From Hyaloraphidium curvatum (Eukaryota; Monoblepharomycota; Hyaloraphidiomycetes; Hyaloraphidiales; Hyaloraphidiaceae), in NCBI GenBank assembly GCA_025558095.1, contig JAIVFI010000010.1:1-64000 (forward strand): a DNA stretch of 64,000 bases, written 5' to 3'. The notes under the pieces are model-generated. The model ran no database searches and had not been told where the DNA came from. It saw nothing but the letters and a program-made list of their open reading frames with translations. Positions 60,953 through 64,000 of this stretch are shown piece after piece (the first letter of the stretch is position 1; every line of letters starts with the position of its first letter). Position numbers and translations under genes: made by a program.

Positions 60953-63900
60953 TTACGGGCACGGGGTCGCGGTCTGCACCGAGCACGGAATGCACGACCC
61001 GTTCCCCTTGTAGGACTGCTGTCCGGACGAGTCCCCGTACCACCAGTCTGCTGGGGTGCAGGTGTCCGTGCTGCTGCCCCAGAAGCAGTTGGTGCCATTC
61101 AAGGTGGCCACGTTGCAACCCGGAGACTGGTCGCATCGCTCTTCGCACGCGCGCAGGCTGGGTGGCAAGTCGATGGCCGCCGACCAGCTCCAGCAGAAGT
61201 ACACGGGCGGCGGGCAAATCGTGTAGGTCGGCGTCACGCTTGTGCTGCTCGTTGTGGTGGTTGGAGAGGTCACGGTCCAGCTAGTGGACGTGGTCCTGCT
61301 GGTGGTCGTCGTCCGCGTAATCGGCCGCGTGGGCTGGGTCTTTTGACTTGCGCAGAACTCGTAACGGTCGATGCAGGTGGGGCAGAAGCCGTCGCCTCGG
61401 TATGCGCCCTGCGCGTTCCTGCCCGAAGGGCCCCCGCCGTGGATGTAGCAACTGTCCAGGTTGAAAAAGTAGCATAGGCTGGCCTCCAGGAAGACGTAGT
61501 TGCACCCGGGAACGTTCTCGCCGAGCGCGGCGCAGACCTCGATCGGGGCCGCCGGATCGATGAACTGGTTCCCCAGCCGCGTCCCGCAGAAGTTGCCCGG
61601 GGTCGGGCAAGCGGTCCAGACGGGGTCGGTCCGTGTGCTGACCGGGGTCCTAGTAGTCCAGTCGCATGCATAGGTGGGAACAATCCCCCTGCCGGCCCAG
61701 CACTTGCCCCAGCCTGCGGCGGCAGGAGCCAATGTAGCGAAAGTCGTGTGGCGCATCAGCAAGGCCACCCACCTACGCGGCATCCTGACCCGCACCATAG
61801 CGCTCCGCTGTCCCCGCCGTCGTCTGGAAACGGACGTTAAATGCCGTCGTTCCGACCCGTACCCCTCCCTTCGCGCACCTTGGCAGAAACCGTTCGGGGA
61901 GCAGCAGATCCCCGGCGGGCACGCGACGCCGACAAAAGGTCCGCATGCCTGTGGCACGGCCGTGGCAGCGGGATAGTTGGTACAGGGAACAAAGACCGGG
62001 GTCCCAGAAGACAGCGTGACGGTCGGCGCGGCCGACACGGTGGGGCAGTAGTAGGACGACGTGGTGTTTGCCCAGCACTTGCCGTAGCCGACCTGACATC
62101 CCCTCCCGCACCACGCGGAGCCTGGTTGCCGCGCATCAGCATGCGCATGTCCGAGCGACCAGGCCGGCTCACCGCTGTCACCTCCGTCGTCCTGGCAACT
62201 CCCCGCCTCGGAGCAGCACAGGTCATCGTTGCCACACCGCAGGCCGAAGCCCCTGCCGCAGAACGACGAGTTCAAATTGGCGGGGATATTGGGGCAGGGA
62301 ACGAACACGGGTACGCCGGAAGACGTAGTGATGGAGGCGAAGGTGGTGGCGGAGGAGGTGAGGGTGGTGAGGGTGGTGCGGGTGGGGGAGGTGGTCCGCG
62401 TGTACGTCGGGCACGAGAAGGCGTCGGGGTCGGTCACGTTGGCCCAGCACTTGCCGTAGCCCCTCTGGCACCCCGTGCCGCACCACGCGGCGCCGCTGTC
62501 CCCGCCGTCGTCCTCGCAGAACCCGGAGGAGCTGCAGCAGATTTGCCTGGCGCAGCGGGTGCCGGGGTCGGTACCGCAGCGGCCGTCCTGAGTCTGGGGG
62601 AGGTTCGGGCAGGCGACAAAGACGGGGAGGCCGGAGGAGGTGGTGATTGAGGCGAAAGTGGTTGTCCGGCTGGACGAGGTCGTCACGGAGGTCGAAGCGG
62701 TGGAGGTCGACCCTGTGCCGGTCGCAGCGGTGGCCGTCCGGGTAACCGAGGCGGTCGGGCTCTGCGTCAGCGAGATCGTAGCTGTGCGCGACGTCGTCAG
62801 CGTCCTGGGGGCAGTGGTGGTGCTGGTGGTGGCAGTGAAAGGAGTCGTGGTCTGCCGGACGAGAGCGCGCGTGAGCAAAAGACGCCTGGACGCCTTCAAC
62901 GTCCGATCGACGCACCGTCGTCACGGGCACCGGCAGCTCGATCTGGTCCCCGTCCGGCACCAACCCTGTCCCATCCGCCTGCAGCGTCATGAACGGGTTC
63001 CCCGTGTCCCCCGCCTGCGCGATCGCCACGAAGGCGTCGGGCGCGACCGCGACGCTGGCGGAGAACAGCCCCTCGGCGTCCGTCAATGTCGTGCCGGCCT
63101 CGTCAGAGGGGGGATCGGAGGGGCCGGTGAGGACGGCGAGGCGCTGGTTGGCGTAGGGAATGTCGACCTCGGGGTCGTACACGCCGTCCTCGTTGACGTC
63201 GAAGAAGGCGCGGCCGGCGAGCACCTGGGTCTGTCACAAAGCGACCCGGGAGGCGTCAGACGTTAGCAATCGAGGGTGAATCAGTTTTCCAGAGCAGAAG
63301 GACGACCCACAATGACATTGGGCTGCGTAACCGTCCTCAGCGTGCGCGAGGTCGACGTCGTCCTGGTGGCCGAGGTCGTCCTGCTCCGCGACGTCGCGGT
63401 CCGGACCACCGTGACAAAGGTGGTCCGCACGCCCGCGAGCGTGGTGGTCCGCGTCGCCGTCGCCAGGTCCAAGACCACCACCGTGGAGGTCACCGTGGTC
63501 GTAGATCGCCTCGGGCAGCACGCCACGGCGTCGCTGCCCGACTGCCGCGGCCGGCCCGTGCGGCCGTAGAACATCCGGTAGGCGCCGAGGGCCAAGTCTT
63601 CGGGGCAGTCAACGCACAGGTGCCTGCGCTGGAGTCGCGAACCGCCACCCGCCGGAACCGGAGGCGGTCCGTCGGCCAGCGCCCCGAGAAAAGTCACGTT
63701 CAGGGTGCGGCGCTTCATGCCCATTTTGTCCCTCTCGAGCGAGCCGATGCGAAGCTCCTTCAGCGACCACTGCGGAGCGGTGCGGTCCGGGTTCGCGGTT
63801 TCGGGGCTGCCGCCTGCTCCAGGGGTTCCACCCGAGCTTCCGCCCAACCTGTTGCCCGCGATGCCGAACCGCCCCGACGTCAGAAAATCATCCGTAGACG

Positions 63901-64000
63901 TCCCACCCGGGTCCGGTGGGTTCGAGCCGGGCAGCGGCACTCTCACGCCCTCACCGACCAGCATCCCCAGCCTCAGCACCGCGCTGTCCCCCGCGACCGT
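60953..64000 (-). CDS. Secreted chitin-binding protein with hevein-like modules and SdrD-B-like domain (partial, 5' end outside window)
   Basis: Runs off the right edge. In order: a front region (ending CVDCPEDLALGAYRMFYG, CCP), a Ser/Thr stalk (LRTVTQPNVI), an intron (GTGGGTCG to GTGACAG), then VLAGRAFFDVNEDGVYDPEV and TLTDAEGLFSASVAVAPDAF, an SdrD-B-like fold. After another intron (GTGCGTCG to CCGGCAG) comes a longer Thr stalk, and three Cys-rich modules: CGTDPGTRCARQICCSSSGF, CGRGFGLRCGNDDLCCSEAG and CGPFVGVACPPGICCSPNGF, each with DDGGDSG, WCG and GxGKCW-type ends. These are type 1 (hevein-like) chitin-binding modules. Two small introns are needed inside modules 2 and 3. Two further Cys-rich blocks with C-N-Y-V-F and C-N-V-A-T-L-N-G-T-N-C-F-W (PAN/Apple or WSC-like) end the protein at ATPCP. 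Likely cell-wall binding. Confidence 0.75.

Noticed and set aside
63905-63935. GGTTCGAGCC, like a tRNA B box
   Set aside because: It lies inside coding sequence of the chitin-binding gene and no acceptor stem or A box is found around it.
1-64000. CRISPR arrays, bacterial operons, Shine-Dalgarno sites or rho-independent terminators
   Set aside because: The spliced genes and eukaryotic families make this nuclear DNA; no spaced direct repeats of CRISPR type exist in the window.

Overview
The window is a piece of a GC-rich eukaryotic nuclear genome, most likely a fungus. Coding regions are broken by short introns, about 45-90 nt, usually starting GTGNGN or GTANNN and ending YAG. Gene types include a Zn2Cys6 transcription factor, an RGS-domain seven-helix receptor, FAS1 and GPI-type cell-wall proteins, MYND and F-box proteins and Leu2. 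Mitochondrial presequences are visible on several enzymes. The three Esv-1-7-like zinc-repeat genes and the seven-helix family that resembles insect gustatory receptors make an early-diverging, zoosporic-type fungus attractive, but that placement is inference.

Layout, left to right. 1-3.7 kb: the start of a secreted Ser/Thr-stalk protein that runs off the left edge, a FUN14 protein and a decayed LINE reverse-transcriptase end. 4-9 kb: two members of a 7-TM family (convergent) and an HSL-type esterase. 9.4-24.7 kb: three copies of a zinc-repeat (EsV-1-7-like) family, interleaved with two transporters, a secreted metalloprotease, an F-box gene, a FAS1 protein, an SDR and a GST. 25-32 kb: mitochondrial-type flavohaemoprotein, RGS-GPCR and secreted alkaline phosphatase. 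33-41 kb: mitochondrial EF-G2, a small coiled-coil membrane protein, an RraA-like protein and an ACSS3-like acyl-CoA synthetase. 41-49.6 kb: Zn2Cys6 factor, GPI-anchored protein, MYND gene and a hypothetical gene, with a ~610 bp repeat sitting just upstream of both the Zn2Cys6 and the GPI genes. 49.7-57.2 kb: a divergent acyl-CoA dehydrogenase / class III CoA-transferase pair, a tandem-kinase gene and the third 7-TM paralogue. 57.4-64 kb: MYND fragment, Leu2, a TauD-type dioxygenase and a chitin-binding secreted protein that runs off the right edge.

How the genes may work together: several are mitochondrial (flavohaemoprotein, EF-G2, acyl-CoA synthetase, acyl-CoA dehydrogenase, CoA-transferase, probably FUN14), and the last three point to short-chain or dicarboxylic acid catabolism. 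Another set faces the outside: metalloprotease, alkaline phosphatase, chitin-binding protein, FAS1 and GPI proteins, and two kinds of 7-TM proteins.

The most interesting material is (i) the EsV-1-7-like family, a repeat I know from brown algae, other stramenopiles and their large viruses, and (ii) the 7-TM family with long even-numbered loops and a conserved pre-TM7 F-G-F-P motif. Several genes have single-base frame breaks, often in homopolymers, so either decay or assembly error must be considered. All splice sites below were read by eye.
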